Assembly (NCBI GenBank): GCA_002297365.1 | Contig: DBKT01000011.1 | Coordinates: 124,001 to 188,000 of the forward strand | Source of the DNA: Caryophanales bacterium UBA743 | GTDB taxonomy: Bacteria; Bacillota_I; Bacilli_A; RFN20; CAG-826 | Direction of reading: 5' to 3' | Length of the DNA: 64,000 bases | In this document: in pieces, positions 50,659 to 60,006 of the stretch | Position numbering within the stretch: the first letter of the stretch is position 1 | How the letters are laid out: each line of letters starts with the position of its first letter | Position numbers and translations under genes: made by a program | Notes under the pieces: generated by a model | The model's database searches: none | The model's input: only the letters and a program-made list of their open reading frames with translations | What the model was told of the DNA's origin: nothing

Positions 50659-52497
50659 ATGAACAGAAAATCGAAATTATTATTGATACTTAGCGCAGCC
50701 GCAATGGGTTTTGCCGCTACATCTTGCAAAGGAGACTCAAGCGAAAGTGGCGAAGACGCCTCTTCTCAAAATTCCGTAATCTCTGCCGCAACAAGAATTT
50801 CTCACGATGAATTGCCTTACATCACCATCGGAGACGTTATTGATTTAGACGAATACATCACCATCAAGTACGAGGACAACTCTTCCGACCATACATTCAG
50901 TGTCACTTGTGCAAATTCTGCCGTCAGCATTGACGGACATAACGTCGTTGCGACTGAAGCGGGAACGTTCAGCTTACTAATCAAGGCTGGCAGCTTACAA
51001 GCTAAGATTTCTCTTCAAGTCGTTACCGAAGAGCATATGGAATTAATCAACTTCCTCGCCCCTTTAGATGAAAATCCACAAAACTTCACGATAGATCTAT
51101 TTGCTTCCGACTACATTTATAGCGCCATTCATACCGAAAATTATATCGGCATTTACGATATCTATGATCCAGCCGAGAAAGTAAAGGACGATGATGGGAA
51201 CGAAACGGATGAATACAACAGTACCATTCTCGCCAAACTTTCCGACAATCATGCATATTGGGGTCACATTGAAGGAACCGCCAAAAACCCTGTTCCAGTT
51301 TTTGAGCCTGGCTATGCTAGCTGGAATAACTACTATATCACTCAAGATTTATCATTAGATGCTACCGATTTTGAAGTCACAGACTTAAGCGACTTTGGCG
51401 TTGAGGAAGCCTTGCTTAGCTCCACCGCCTTCGAAGACAACTTCATGTCCGTTGGCATTTCCAGAACAGAAAGTTCCCTTTCTGAATACGGTTTAACTTG
51501 GGCAGGGATGATGTTCATGGGTCTTCAAGACAATGATGAAGATGGCGCAGATGATGGCGCGGTTTTTGCCGCATTGGTTAACGGTGAACTAAGCGATGGC
51601 AGCTATGGGATTGGTCTTTTCTGCTATGTCCAAATCCGTGACATCGGCACAACAAAAGTCGATTTCTTAGACAAAGTGGCTGACGATGCAAGCTATATCC
51701 CAGCCATCCCGAAAGCGGACGAAGTCACCACCGTATTTGACCAAATAAATGAAGGGAAGAACTATACCGTCACTTTGGAAATGTATTCCGCTGACGATGA
51801 TGGCAACCCACTTGCTACACCGGCATCAAAAGATGGAATGGTTACGATTACCGAAGGTCTCTTTTACGCAAAAACCGTCACAACCGTCACAGAAGAAGGG
51901 ATTCATTCCGTTCTCGAAGCAAAGAAAGCGGAAGAAGCTGACGGAAAGATTACGGTCAGCGAACTTACAAAAGCAGGGGAGATCGCTTATTGGACAGACG
52001 GAACGAATTGCTACACCTCTTCTTTAGGAAAAGATGGCAACATGTCCGCAAAAGAAAAAATCCAAGAAGGGAAAGACGTCCTTTCTATCGAAGAGCTCAA
52101 GCCATGGACCGCTCAGAACGTCACTGAAAACGAAGTCAATAACACCATTTGGACCAAGAAGACGACCGATGGCACAAAAGTGACCATGAAAGGACAATGT
52201 GGCGATAACGATGGCACAACCGCTACCGACTTGCTCTTTGTTGCTCTCTTTGATATGTCACCATTCTTTAAGATGGGCACCTATTTTGGCAAGGCTGTTG
52301 AATTTACCAGCGGAATGGCTGCCTTAATCTCAATGTCCAATTATGAAGAAGTCACCGTTGATACCGCCACAAAAGATGTGACCGTCTTTGTGAATGCCTA
52401 CTTGCCTTTCAGCGATATCAACAACAAAAACATGGGGATGAAACTCACCATCAGCAATGTTGGCACAACCACAAACGATTTCTCTTCCCTCAAATAA
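50659..52497 (+). CDS. surface lipoprotein upstream of opp, one Ig-like domain
   Basis: 612 aa from MNRKSKLLLILSAAAMGF, with lipobox ATSC (Cys about residue 24) and a short Ser/Glu linker. An Ig-like segment follows (about residues 45-120, SFTVTCANSAVSIDG-like pattern ending AKISLQVVTEE), then a 490-residue region repeating Asp/Asn/Gly-rich turns with no family match. ATG 50659 was chosen over 50635 because AGGAGG lies 7 nt upstream. It precedes oppA by 60 nt on the same strand, and a hairpin spans its stop codon, so partial read-through into opp is possible. Function unknown. Confidence 0.85.
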   Translation: MNRKSKLLLILSAAAMGFAATSCKGDSSESGEDASSQNSVISAATRISHDELPYITIGDVIDLDEYITIKYEDNSSDHTFSVTCANSAVSIDGHNVVATEAGTFSLLIKAGSLQAKISLQVVTEEHMELINFLAPLDENPQNFTIDLFASDYIYSAIHTENYIGIYDIYDPAEKVKDDDGNETDEYNSTILAKLSDNHAYWGHIEGTAKNPVPVFEPGYASWNNYYITQDLSLDATDFEVTDLSDFGVEEALLSSTAFEDNFMSVGISRTESSLSEYGLTWAGMMFMGLQDNDEDGADDGAVFAALVNGELSDGSYGIGLFCYVQIRDIGTTKVDFLDKVADDASYIPAIPKADEVTTVFDQINEGKNYTVTLEMYSADDDGNPLATPASKDGMVTITEGLFYAKTVTTVTEEGIHSVLEAKKAEEADGKITVSELTKAGEIAYWTDGTNCYTSSLGKDGNMSAKEKIQEGKDVLSIEELKPWTAQNVTENEVNNTIWTKKTTDGTKVTMKGQCGDNDGTTATDLLFVALFDMSPFFKMGTYFGKAVEFTSGMAALISMSNYEEVTVDTATKDVTVFVNAYLPFSDINNKNMGMKLTISNVGTTTNDFSSLK

Positions 52498-52510
52498 CGC
52501 GAGGGAGAGA
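52481..52510 (+). other. mRNA hairpin spanning a stop codon
   Basis: TCTCTTCCCTC and GAGGGAGAGA can pair over about 10 bp with one bulged base, enclosing the TAA of the lipoprotein gene. No T-tract follows, so it may be a weak attenuator or an mRNA-stabilising structure. Confidence 0.35.
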
Positions 52511-52557
52511 AATTTGTTGTAAAATAAATTGATTTTTACAATTCAAGGAGGAAAAAC

Positions 52558-55335
52558 ATGACAAAAAACAAATGGAAATTTGGATTGTTATCCGTTACTG
52601 CCGTCTTATCTTTAGCAGGATGCAACAACACCACCGTTTCGGATGTCGATTATACTTATAACACTTATTTATCTACCAGCCCTTCTACTTGGAACGTCCA
52701 TAACTGGCAATCTAGCGACGAATCCTATATTACTTCCTTCACGGAAATGGGGCTTTATGACGCCATCTTAAACGAGACAAAAGATGGATACACATTTGTC
52801 TCTGAAATGGCTGATGGCATGCCTGAAAAAGTAGATGTAAATTCGGATGAGGTTACCGATAAAATCGAAAAATATTATGGCGAAGAAGTGGGAAACCTCG
52901 AAGAAGGCATGGTATGGGATATCCCTCTTAACAAAAACGCTTGTTGGGAAGATGGCACTAAAATCACAGCCGATGACTACATTGAATCCATGGAGCTTCA
53001 GCTCAATCCTAAATACGCCAATTTCCGCGCCGACTCCTACTATAGCGGCAACTTTGTTTTAGCAAATGCCGAAAACTATTACAAACAAGAACGTCAAACC
53101 ATTGAAGAGTTTTTCAAGTGGAAAACCGATACCGGAACCGTTAAGGACGATTCTGGTTTCTATTATCTTAACTTAGGTAAGCACACCTCTTTCCTCGATG
53201 CCGTTTTCACCAACGCCGAGGATACCACCCTTATAAGCGCATTCAATTCTTTCGAGCAAAGCTATTCCGCTCTTAAGCTCGTTTGCGAAAGAATTTCTAT
53301 TGCTTATAACTATTATTTATGGAAGGCGGTTGACCATAAGGATTCTTCCCACAAAAATGAATGGGAACGCGTGAAAAGACCTGATAACGTTTCCTCTTCC
53401 ATGGTCGAAAGCGACAACGTTAATATCGAACTTGACGTCTTTGATAGTGGTTTTAAAGATTTTACAACCGGCGAAGATGACAGAATCAAAACGATCAAGA
53501 AATTATCTGATGGCTCGGAAGGTTTTGACATTTGGCGAGATGACAACATCGAGGTCTATACTCGCAAAATGTTGGAAAAAGACTTAAAAACTCTTGTTCA
53601 AACAGTTTACAAAGGGTCTGAGAAGGACAAAGAATGGGCTTGGAAACTTCCTTTGTTCACAAAAGTCTATACTTATGAAGGCGACCCAATCACCTCTGAT
53701 CAAATCGGAATCGAAAAGAGAGGCGATTATAAGATTCGTTTCTACTTAAACAAAGCCATCACTCCATTGAATTTGAAATTCGCATTAACAAGCAACTGGT
53801 TGGTTAAGGTTGACCTTTATGAGAGATTAACCAAGCGACTAAGCACTGCAAGCTATGCTACAACCTACGCCTCCCAAAGTGTTGATAACTATATGTCTTA
53901 TGGGCCTTATAAACTCACTTATTTCGAGCAGGGAAAGGAAATTAAGATCGAGCGTAACGATAAATGGTACGGATACACCGACGGAAAACACGAAGGCCAA
54001 TTCCAAATGGACGCCATTGACACTAAGATTTACGCCGATCACAAGACGGCTATGCAGGAATTCTTAGCCGGAAGATTGGATGACATCGATTTGACCGTTT
54101 CTGACGTTAGAGAATACGGAGGATCGGGCCGTTGCACAACGACTTACGAATCCTATACTCAGAAGATTTCTTTCAATAGCGATAGGAGCAAACTTAAGAG
54201 CAGACAAAGTGCAGGCATTAACAAAACCGTTCTCAATAACAGCAATTTCCGTAAAGGCCTGTCCTTAGGATTGAATCGTACTGAATTCGCTTCTAGCGCC
54301 ACTTCTGGCTCAAAAGGCTTCACGGGTTTGCTTAACGATCTGTATCTCGCTAATAACTCCACTGGCGAATCCTATCGTTCTACCGAACAAGGAAAGAGCG
54401 TTTATGGGCAAGTCTATGGGCATTTGGGCGGCAACACAATCGATGAGGAAAATGGCGCTGCTCTCCCTGAAAGCAAAGTGGGTTACAACCATGCCTTAGC
54501 CGTACAATATATCGCTAAGGGTCTTAAGGAAGAGCTGCAGTCCGAAGAAGACGATCGCATTAAAGCCGGAGACACAATCTCATTGGAATTCCGTGTTTAT
54601 GACGATTCTTCTGAAAACACCATTGCTGCTCATAAATACATCCAAAAAGAGTGGATCGGGCTTCTTAACGAAGCGGTTACCTCCCTCCAAGGAGATGGCG
54701 TATTGAATAAGAGCCAAACCCTTAACATGGAAGTCAAGATGGTCAAAGACCAAGACTATTACACCACTGCAAAGCAAGGAAATTACGACATGATTTTCTC
54801 CACTTGGGGTGGCGCTGCGGTTAACCCTTATGGCCTTATGGAAGTCTATTGCTCCGCGAGCTTCGAAAACACTTGCGAATACGGTTTCAAAGGGAAGCAG
54901 CAAGACGTCAAGCTTTGGATTGACCTTGATGGGGATGGCAATCAAGGATCAGACGAATACCGTAGCTTTGATAAATGGTATAACGATTTGAACACCGGAT
55001 CGGAATTTAGCGAAGCGAAATTCGGCGATGACATCCAAGAAGGCGATGCGGATTATGAAGAATATTTGAAGATTCATAACAAAAAACTCACCGCTCTTGC
55101 AGGACTTGAAGCAGGCATCTTGAATCGTTTCGAGGCAGTGCCTCTCGTTGCCCGTGGAACCTCTTCTTTGCTAGGATTCAAAGTTGAGAACGCAACCGAT
55201 ACCTACGTTTCTTTAATTGGTTACGGCGGAATTCGTTTCTTGAAATTCAACTACACCAATTCGGAGTGGTCTGCATACTGTTCTAGCCATAACAACCAGC
55301 TTGGTGATCTCTATAAATCTTACAAAAAGGAATAA
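52558..55335 (+). CDS. oppA: oligopeptide ABC transporter substrate-binding lipoprotein
   Basis: 925 aa, much longer than a typical OppA (about 540). Signal peptide with lipobox LAGC. Family-5 extracellular solute-binding features: WNVHNWQSSDESYITSFTEMGLYDAI at the N-terminus, EMADGMPEK, VWDIPLNKNACWEDGTKITADDYIESMELQLNP, later SYGPYKLTYFEQGKEIKIERNDKWYG and FRKGLSLGLNRTEFAS. Extra length includes inserts around residues 160-360. It captures peptides outside the membrane for OppBC. AAGGAGG precedes the ATG. Confidence 0.95.
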   Translation: MTKNKWKFGLLSVTAVLSLAGCNNTTVSDVDYTYNTYLSTSPSTWNVHNWQSSDESYITSFTEMGLYDAILNETKDGYTFVSEMADGMPEKVDVNSDEVTDKIEKYYGEEVGNLEEGMVWDIPLNKNACWEDGTKITADDYIESMELQLNPKYANFRADSYYSGNFVLANAENYYKQERQTIEEFFKWKTDTGTVKDDSGFYYLNLGKHTSFLDAVFTNAEDTTLISAFNSFEQSYSALKLVCERISIAYNYYLWKAVDHKDSSHKNEWERVKRPDNVSSSMVESDNVNIELDVFDSGFKDFTTGEDDRIKTIKKLSDGSEGFDIWRDDNIEVYTRKMLEKDLKTLVQTVYKGSEKDKEWAWKLPLFTKVYTYEGDPITSDQIGIEKRGDYKIRFYLNKAITPLNLKFALTSNWLVKVDLYERLTKRLSTASYATTYASQSVDNYMSYGPYKLTYFEQGKEIKIERNDKWYGYTDGKHEGQFQMDAIDTKIYADHKTAMQEFLAGRLDDIDLTVSDVREYGGSGRCTTTYESYTQKISFNSDRSKLKSRQSAGINKTVLNNSNFRKGLSLGLNRTEFASSATSGSKGFTGLLNDLYLANNSTGESYRSTEQGKSVYGQVYGHLGGNTIDEENGAALPESKVGYNHALAVQYIAKGLKEELQSEEDDRIKAGDTISLEFRVYDDSSENTIAAHKYIQKEWIGLLNEAVTSLQGDGVLNKSQTLNMEVKMVKDQDYYTTAKQGNYDMIFSTWGGAAVNPYGLMEVYCSASFENTCEYGFKGKQQDVKLWIDLDGDGNQGSDEYRSFDKWYNDLNTGSEFSEAKFGDDIQEGDADYEEYLKIHNKKLTALAGLEAGILNRFEAVPLVARGTSSLLGFKVENATDTYVSLIGYGGIRFLKFNYTNSEWSAYCSSHNNQLGDLYKSYKKE

Positions 55336-55363
55336 TTGATTCGCCATTTTTGGATATAATTTA

Positions 55364-55389
55364 AAGGCCGGCCTTTTATGACCGGCCTT
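55364..55389 (+). other. GC-rich hairpin between oppA and oppB
   Basis: AAGGCCGG (55364-55371) and CCGGCCTT (55382-55389), perfect 8-bp stem, 10-nt loop, not followed by a T-tract. Likely a processing or stabilising element that lets oppA accumulate over the downstream genes. Confidence 0.6.
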
Positions 55390-55408
55390 AATTCAGTAAA
55401 AAGAGCCT

Positions 55409-56539
55409 ATGAAAAACAAGAAAGACAAAATAGAAAGTTCCCCAATGGTGGAAGTCACCGACTCCGTTGGAGCGATTAAAGCCGAAAAAACATGGTGGCA
55501 GAAATTTTGGGCTTCTTTTGTGAACTTTTGGACAAGCAAAAGCACAAAGGAAATGCTCATTTACATTTTGAAAAGGGTTCTTTTGCTCATTTTCACTTTC
55601 TTAGTCATATTCGTTATTTGCTTCATCCTCGTTCGTTTATTGCCCATCACCATCGATTCCGGCTTGAAAGATGAAGAGGTTTTCTACAAACAGCTTGTAG
55701 CCCAAGGAAGATATGGCTTTGACGAAAAAACCCGTACTTATTACCAATTGCCGATTTTTGAGCAATTATTGAACTTCATTAAGGGTTTAGGATCGGATAC
55801 GCCTTTTGGCTTTTCTTATAAGATCATATTCCTTGAGTCTCCATACGAGATTCTTTCTTCCAGATTGGCTCCAACCATTTTAATTAACGTTTATTCCATG
55901 ATCTTTTCCATTCCTCTCGGCCTGGGGTTGGGAATTTTCATGGCCTTAAAGAAGAACAAATGGGAAGACCACGTTTTGAATGTCGTCATTATGTTGGTTA
56001 TCTCTGTGCCGTCTTTTATCTATGCTTTCTTGCTTCAATACTTATTTGGCTATGTTTGGCAAATTCTTCCAGCCACAGCCGGATCGGCCGCTAACGGGTA
56101 TTTTGATATTGAATATTTCAGATCGATTATCTTGCCGATTCTTTCCATGTCTTTCGGTTCAATCGCTGGATATGCTCGTTACACACGCGCTGAATTGACC
56201 GAAGTCTTAACCAGCGACTTCATGTTGCTAGCCAGAACAAAAGGACTTACGAGAGCGCAAGCAACCGTAAGACACGCTTTTAGAAATTCCTTAGTTCCGA
56301 TTTTCCCAATGATATTAGGAGAGTTCATCTCCGTCTTGTCTGGATCCATGATTATTGAAAATATCTTCCAGGTCAACGGTGTCGGCGGACTTTTCTTGGA
56401 ATCTATCATAAAAGGCGACTATGACGTCTTCCAATTCGTTGGCATGTTCTATATTCTTATCGGTTTAGTCGGAACCCTTGTCGTTGATATTTCTTACGGG
56501 ATCGTTGATCCACGTATCAGAATGGGGAGCAAAAAATAA
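55409..56539 (+). CDS. oppB: oligopeptide ABC transporter permease
   Basis: 376 aa with six membrane segments. Starts with a 50-residue cytoplasmic extension, then TM1 (LLLIFTFLVIFVICFILVRLLP), an external segment, and the permease core with TAPTILIN-like, VISVPSFIYAFLLQYLFGY and the EAA loop RAELTEVLTSDFMLLARTKGLTRAQATVRHAFRN. Stop overlaps oppC by one base (TAATG). It forms the channel with OppC. Confidence 0.95.
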   Translation: MKNKKDKIESSPMVEVTDSVGAIKAEKTWWQKFWASFVNFWTSKSTKEMLIYILKRVLLLIFTFLVIFVICFILVRLLPITIDSGLKDEEVFYKQLVAQGRYGFDEKTRTYYQLPIFEQLLNFIKGLGSDTPFGFSYKIIFLESPYEILSSRLAPTILINVYSMIFSIPLGLGLGIFMALKKNKWEDHVLNVVIMLVISVPSFIYAFLLQYLFGYVWQILPATAGSAANGYFDIEYFRSIILPILSMSFGSIAGYARYTRAELTEVLTSDFMLLARTKGLTRAQATVRHAFRNSLVPIFPMILGEFISVLSGSMIIENIFQVNGVGGLFLESIIKGDYDVFQFVGMFYILIGLVGTLVVDISYGIVDPRIRMGSKK

Positions 56540-58236
56540 TGGAAAACAATAACATTTCTCTTGAAACAAATAACCTCCCTAAGGAGTTATTCAAAAAATC
56601 GAAGATTGATGCCGAAACCCTGCATGACCAGGCTTTTGAGACAAAGCCAATCTCTTTCCTAAAAGGGGCTCTGATGCGTTTTGCGAAAAACAAGGCATCC
56701 ATTGTCGCTTCCATCATAATCGCCGTGATTATCTTATATGCGATTATCGTTCCTTTCGCTTCGCCTAAAGCGCATGTGAACTCAACGGATTACCCAACCG
56801 GTTTCTACGACAGCAACTTCTCTTACGCCTTGCCATATAACCCGATGTTCAAAGGCACAGGCTTCTGGGATGGCACCGAAGTGAAAACAGGCCAATCCGA
56901 AGACGTTTACGAAAAATATAAGCTTACTGACTCGAACCATCAGCCGCTTGTTGCCGTAACCGATATCAAAGAGGAAAAGATGGGTTCTGGTTCCATCAAG
57001 ATGTATTCTTTAAGAATTGACTCCTACGCCATCGGAAATAAAGTCATTTACGTTTCTGAAAGCCAGTACGATAAATTGGTTTCTTATGAAAAAGAACAAG
57101 GAATCTACAAAACCAAAAAATCTATCATGAAGCCTCTTGTCGATGTGGCAACCTACATTTCTCAGTACAAAGATCAAATGGCGCAAGACCTCGCCCATAA
57201 GAATTATGCTGAGCTTACAGCCGCTGAAGCTTCGATTAAAACCACCATCGATAACGTCACCGATTTCATGAATAACTATTACAACCAGAATAGCGACATC
57301 TATTACAAATTAACCGCTAAAACTTCTTCTGGCAAGTATTCCCAAACCGGTTATCCTAGTATCGTTTACGCTAAAGACGGCACCCCTGAAACGATTTATA
57401 AGAAAGATAAAGAAGGAAACGACGTTTATTTCGACTATGCAAACGGACGTTATACTCTCCGTGTCGATTATTTTGATTATTTCACCTTTAAAAACGGCTT
57501 TGAGCCATATTATTTCTTTGGTGCCAACAGCATGGGGGAGGATATCTTCTTAAGGCTTGCCACCGGCACAAGATTCTCTCTGTTGCTTGGTGTTGGCATC
57601 TCCTTGATCAATATTTTAATAGGCGTGATTTGGGGCTCCCTCTCCGGTTATTACGGCGGAAAAGTCGACTTAATCATGGAACGTTTCACGGATATCATTT
57701 CCGCCATCCCTTCCATCATTATTCTTAAGGTATGCTCTGTTCAATTTATTAATAACACCTCTTTGAAAACAGCGCTTGGCGACACTGGCATCTATATTTT
57801 GGCGTTCTTGATTGCCTTCGTTTACTCAGGATGGGTTGGCGTTGCTGGGACGACGCGTATGCAGTTCTATCGTTTTAAAGGGCAAGAATACGTCTTGGCT
57901 TCAAGAACCTTAGGCGCGAAAGACGGTCGCTTGATTTTCAAACACATCCTTCCGAATGCCATTGGAACATTGGTAACCTCTTCCGTCTTAATGATTCCAT
58001 CCGTTATTTTCTCGGAATCGTCTTTAAGCTATTTAGGTATCATCAATTTCACGACAAGCGGTCTTTCTTCGATTGGCTCTTTGCTCGAAGAGGGTCAGCA
58101 AGCTGGTCTTCAATCTCATCCACATATGTTGTTATTCCCATGCATCATCATTTCGTTACTTATGATCTGCTTTAACTTATTCGGCAACGGTTTGCGTGAC
58201 GCATTCAACACATCACTCAAAGGAAGCGAGGAGTAA
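56539..58236 (+). CDS. oppC: oligopeptide ABC transporter permease with large ectodomain
   Basis: 565 aa, about 250 more than a normal OppC. TM1 is at about 53-72; residues about 80-330 form an extracytoplasmic insert rich in Tyr, Lys and Ser before the conserved NSMGEDIFLRLATGTRFSLLLGVGISL and the remaining five membrane segments. The EAA loop reads FYRFKGQEYVLASRTLGAKDGRLIFKHILPNAI and the end SSLSYLGIINF...GNGLRDAF is standard. The insert shares no recognised domain; it may contact OppA or substrate. One-base overlap with oppB, 5-nt gap to oppD. Confidence 0.95.
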   Translation: MENNNISLETNNLPKELFKKSKIDAETLHDQAFETKPISFLKGALMRFAKNKASIVASIIIAVIILYAIIVPFASPKAHVNSTDYPTGFYDSNFSYALPYNPMFKGTGFWDGTEVKTGQSEDVYEKYKLTDSNHQPLVAVTDIKEEKMGSGSIKMYSLRIDSYAIGNKVIYVSESQYDKLVSYEKEQGIYKTKKSIMKPLVDVATYISQYKDQMAQDLAHKNYAELTAAEASIKTTIDNVTDFMNNYYNQNSDIYYKLTAKTSSGKYSQTGYPSIVYAKDGTPETIYKKDKEGNDVYFDYANGRYTLRVDYFDYFTFKNGFEPYYFFGANSMGEDIFLRLATGTRFSLLLGVGISLINILIGVIWGSLSGYYGGKVDLIMERFTDIISAIPSIIILKVCSVQFINNTSLKTALGDTGIYILAFLIAFVYSGWVGVAGTTRMQFYRFKGQEYVLASRTLGAKDGRLIFKHILPNAIGTLVTSSVLMIPSVIFSESSLSYLGIINFTTSGLSSIGSLLEEGQQAGLQSHPHMLLFPCIIISLLMICFNLFGNGLRDAFNTSLKGSEE

Positions 58237-58241
58237 AAATT

Positions 58242-60005
58242 ATGGCTATGGAAACAAAACAAAACGACAAAATCCTAGACGTAAAGAACTTACGCATCTC
58301 CTTCCGCACCGATGGAGGAACCGTCAAAGCGGTTCGTGGCATCTCTTTCTCTCTTTATAAAGGAAGAACTCTTGCCATCGTCGGAGAATCCGGCTCTGGA
58401 AAATCCGTTACCTCCAAAGCAATCTTAGGCATCTTGGCCGGAAACAAAATCATCGAGGATGGGCAGATCCTTTATGATGGGAAAGACCTCCTTCAAATCA
58501 ATGAGGATCAATTTTCCAAAATCCGCGGAGTCAAAATCTCCATGATTTTCCAGGATCCTCTCTCTTCCTTGAATCCAATCATGATTGTCGGCAAACAATT
58601 GACCGAAGCCATGGTTTTAAAACAAAAAGCCGACAAGAAAGAAGCAAAACGCAATCTTGCAAAAATAAACGCTTCCATCAAAAAAGCCGATCCAGATGAA
58701 ACGAGCCTCCTATTAACTGAGCAAAAAGAAGGTCGTTTCTCCGTTCAACAGCATGAAGATTTATTCCTTCATGCCGCGGAAATCTCTGTCGATGAGCAAA
58801 AGGAAGCCATTGAAAACATCCTCCCTAAGTTGGAAGACGTTTATCAGGAACACTTCAATAAAGAAGACTTTAATTTCGCTAAAGCATTCGACGCTTTAAA
58901 GCCGTTATTTAAAGACTTGGCAAAATGCGAATTGTCCATCTCAACAAGCCCAGACAACATCATCTCGGTCTTCCCTATCCAAGCAAAGAATTATGTCGCA
59001 GCCGCGAAAGACTCTTTAGCGCATGAGAAACTAAGAGAAAAGAATTTCGCGAAATATGGCGTGAGCGATTTCTTTGACTTGCCTGCTTCCGTGCGTGCGA
59101 AATCTCGCGAAACCATCATCTCGCAAAAAGAGCATCAAGCCCATTTCCAAGCCGCTTTCAAAGAGCTTCTTGATCATTTAAAAGAGCTTCTTAGAAGAAA
59201 CGCCGAGGAAATCAATGAGATCGGCAAGGAAACGATTTCCTCCTACGATGAGGCCATCAAAACCTCCGAAAGCGAGCTCACTCACAAGGAAGCCAAAGAA
59301 AGAGCCATTAAAATGCTGAAAGACGTTGGCATCAATGAGCCGGAGAAAAGATATAACCAATATCCATTTGAGCTATCCGGCGGCATGAGGCAGCGTATCG
59401 TTATCGCCATCGCCCTTTGCTCCTCCCCGGAAATCCTTATTTGCGATGAGCCTACAACCGCTTTGGACGTTACCATCCAATCCCAGATTTTGGAGCTCAT
59501 CAATCGCTTAAAAGCGGAAAAGAACCTCTCCATCGTCTTTATCACCCATGACCTTGGGGTTGTCGCGAATATGGCTGACGATATTGCCGTTATGTATGCT
59601 GGCAAAATCGTTGAAAAGGGAACTGCGACAGATATTTTCTACGATCCAAGACACCCATATACCTGGGCTCTTCTTGGCTCCGTCCCCGATTTAAATACCA
59701 AAGAGAGGCTAAATGCCATCCCTGGTACCCCACCGAATATGCTTCTTCCTCCAAAAGGAGACGCTTTCGCGGCTCGTAACAAAGACGCTTTGGAAATCGA
59801 TCATCTTTATCAGCCTCCTTTCTTCCAGGTTTCTCCGACTCACGTTGCAGCCACTTGGAACCTTCATCCGGAAGCGGAAGATGTCAAAGCCCCTGCTGTA
59901 GTCATCACCCGCATCAAGAATGCCCTTAAAGAGCATCCTGAATACATGCCTAAGGCAGATAATATGAAGAATTCCGTCTTAAATTACATCAAGGAGGATA
60001 AATAA
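58242..60005 (+). CDS. oppD: oligopeptide ABC transporter ATPase with insertion
   Basis: 587 aa, against roughly 330-350 for usual OppD. Walker A GESGSGKS at 48-55, Q-loop FQDP at 103-106, ABC signature LSGGMRQR near 378-385, Walker B LICDEPTTALDV, switch His in FITHDLGVVANMADDIAVMYAGKIVE, and the C-terminal TWALLGSVPDL...PGTPPN Opp-specific region. Between the Q-loop and the signature, where about 60 residues are usual, there are about 270: the extra 200 or so (about 125-345) are charged and helical. All catalytic residues are intact. Probably co-assembles with OppF. Confidence 0.95.
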   Translation: MAMETKQNDKILDVKNLRISFRTDGGTVKAVRGISFSLYKGRTLAIVGESGSGKSVTSKAILGILAGNKIIEDGQILYDGKDLLQINEDQFSKIRGVKISMIFQDPLSSLNPIMIVGKQLTEAMVLKQKADKKEAKRNLAKINASIKKADPDETSLLLTEQKEGRFSVQQHEDLFLHAAEISVDEQKEAIENILPKLEDVYQEHFNKEDFNFAKAFDALKPLFKDLAKCELSISTSPDNIISVFPIQAKNYVAAAKDSLAHEKLREKNFAKYGVSDFFDLPASVRAKSRETIISQKEHQAHFQAAFKELLDHLKELLRRNAEEINEIGKETISSYDEAIKTSESELTHKEAKERAIKMLKDVGINEPEKRYNQYPFELSGGMRQRIVIAIALCSSPEILICDEPTTALDVTIQSQILELINRLKAEKNLSIVFITHDLGVVANMADDIAVMYAGKIVEKGTATDIFYDPRHPYTWALLGSVPDLNTKERLNAIPGTPPNMLLPPKGDAFAARNKDALEIDHLYQPPFFQVSPTHVAATWNLHPEAEDVKAPAVVITRIKNALKEHPEYMPKADNMKNSVLNYIKEDK

Positions 60006-60006
60006 T

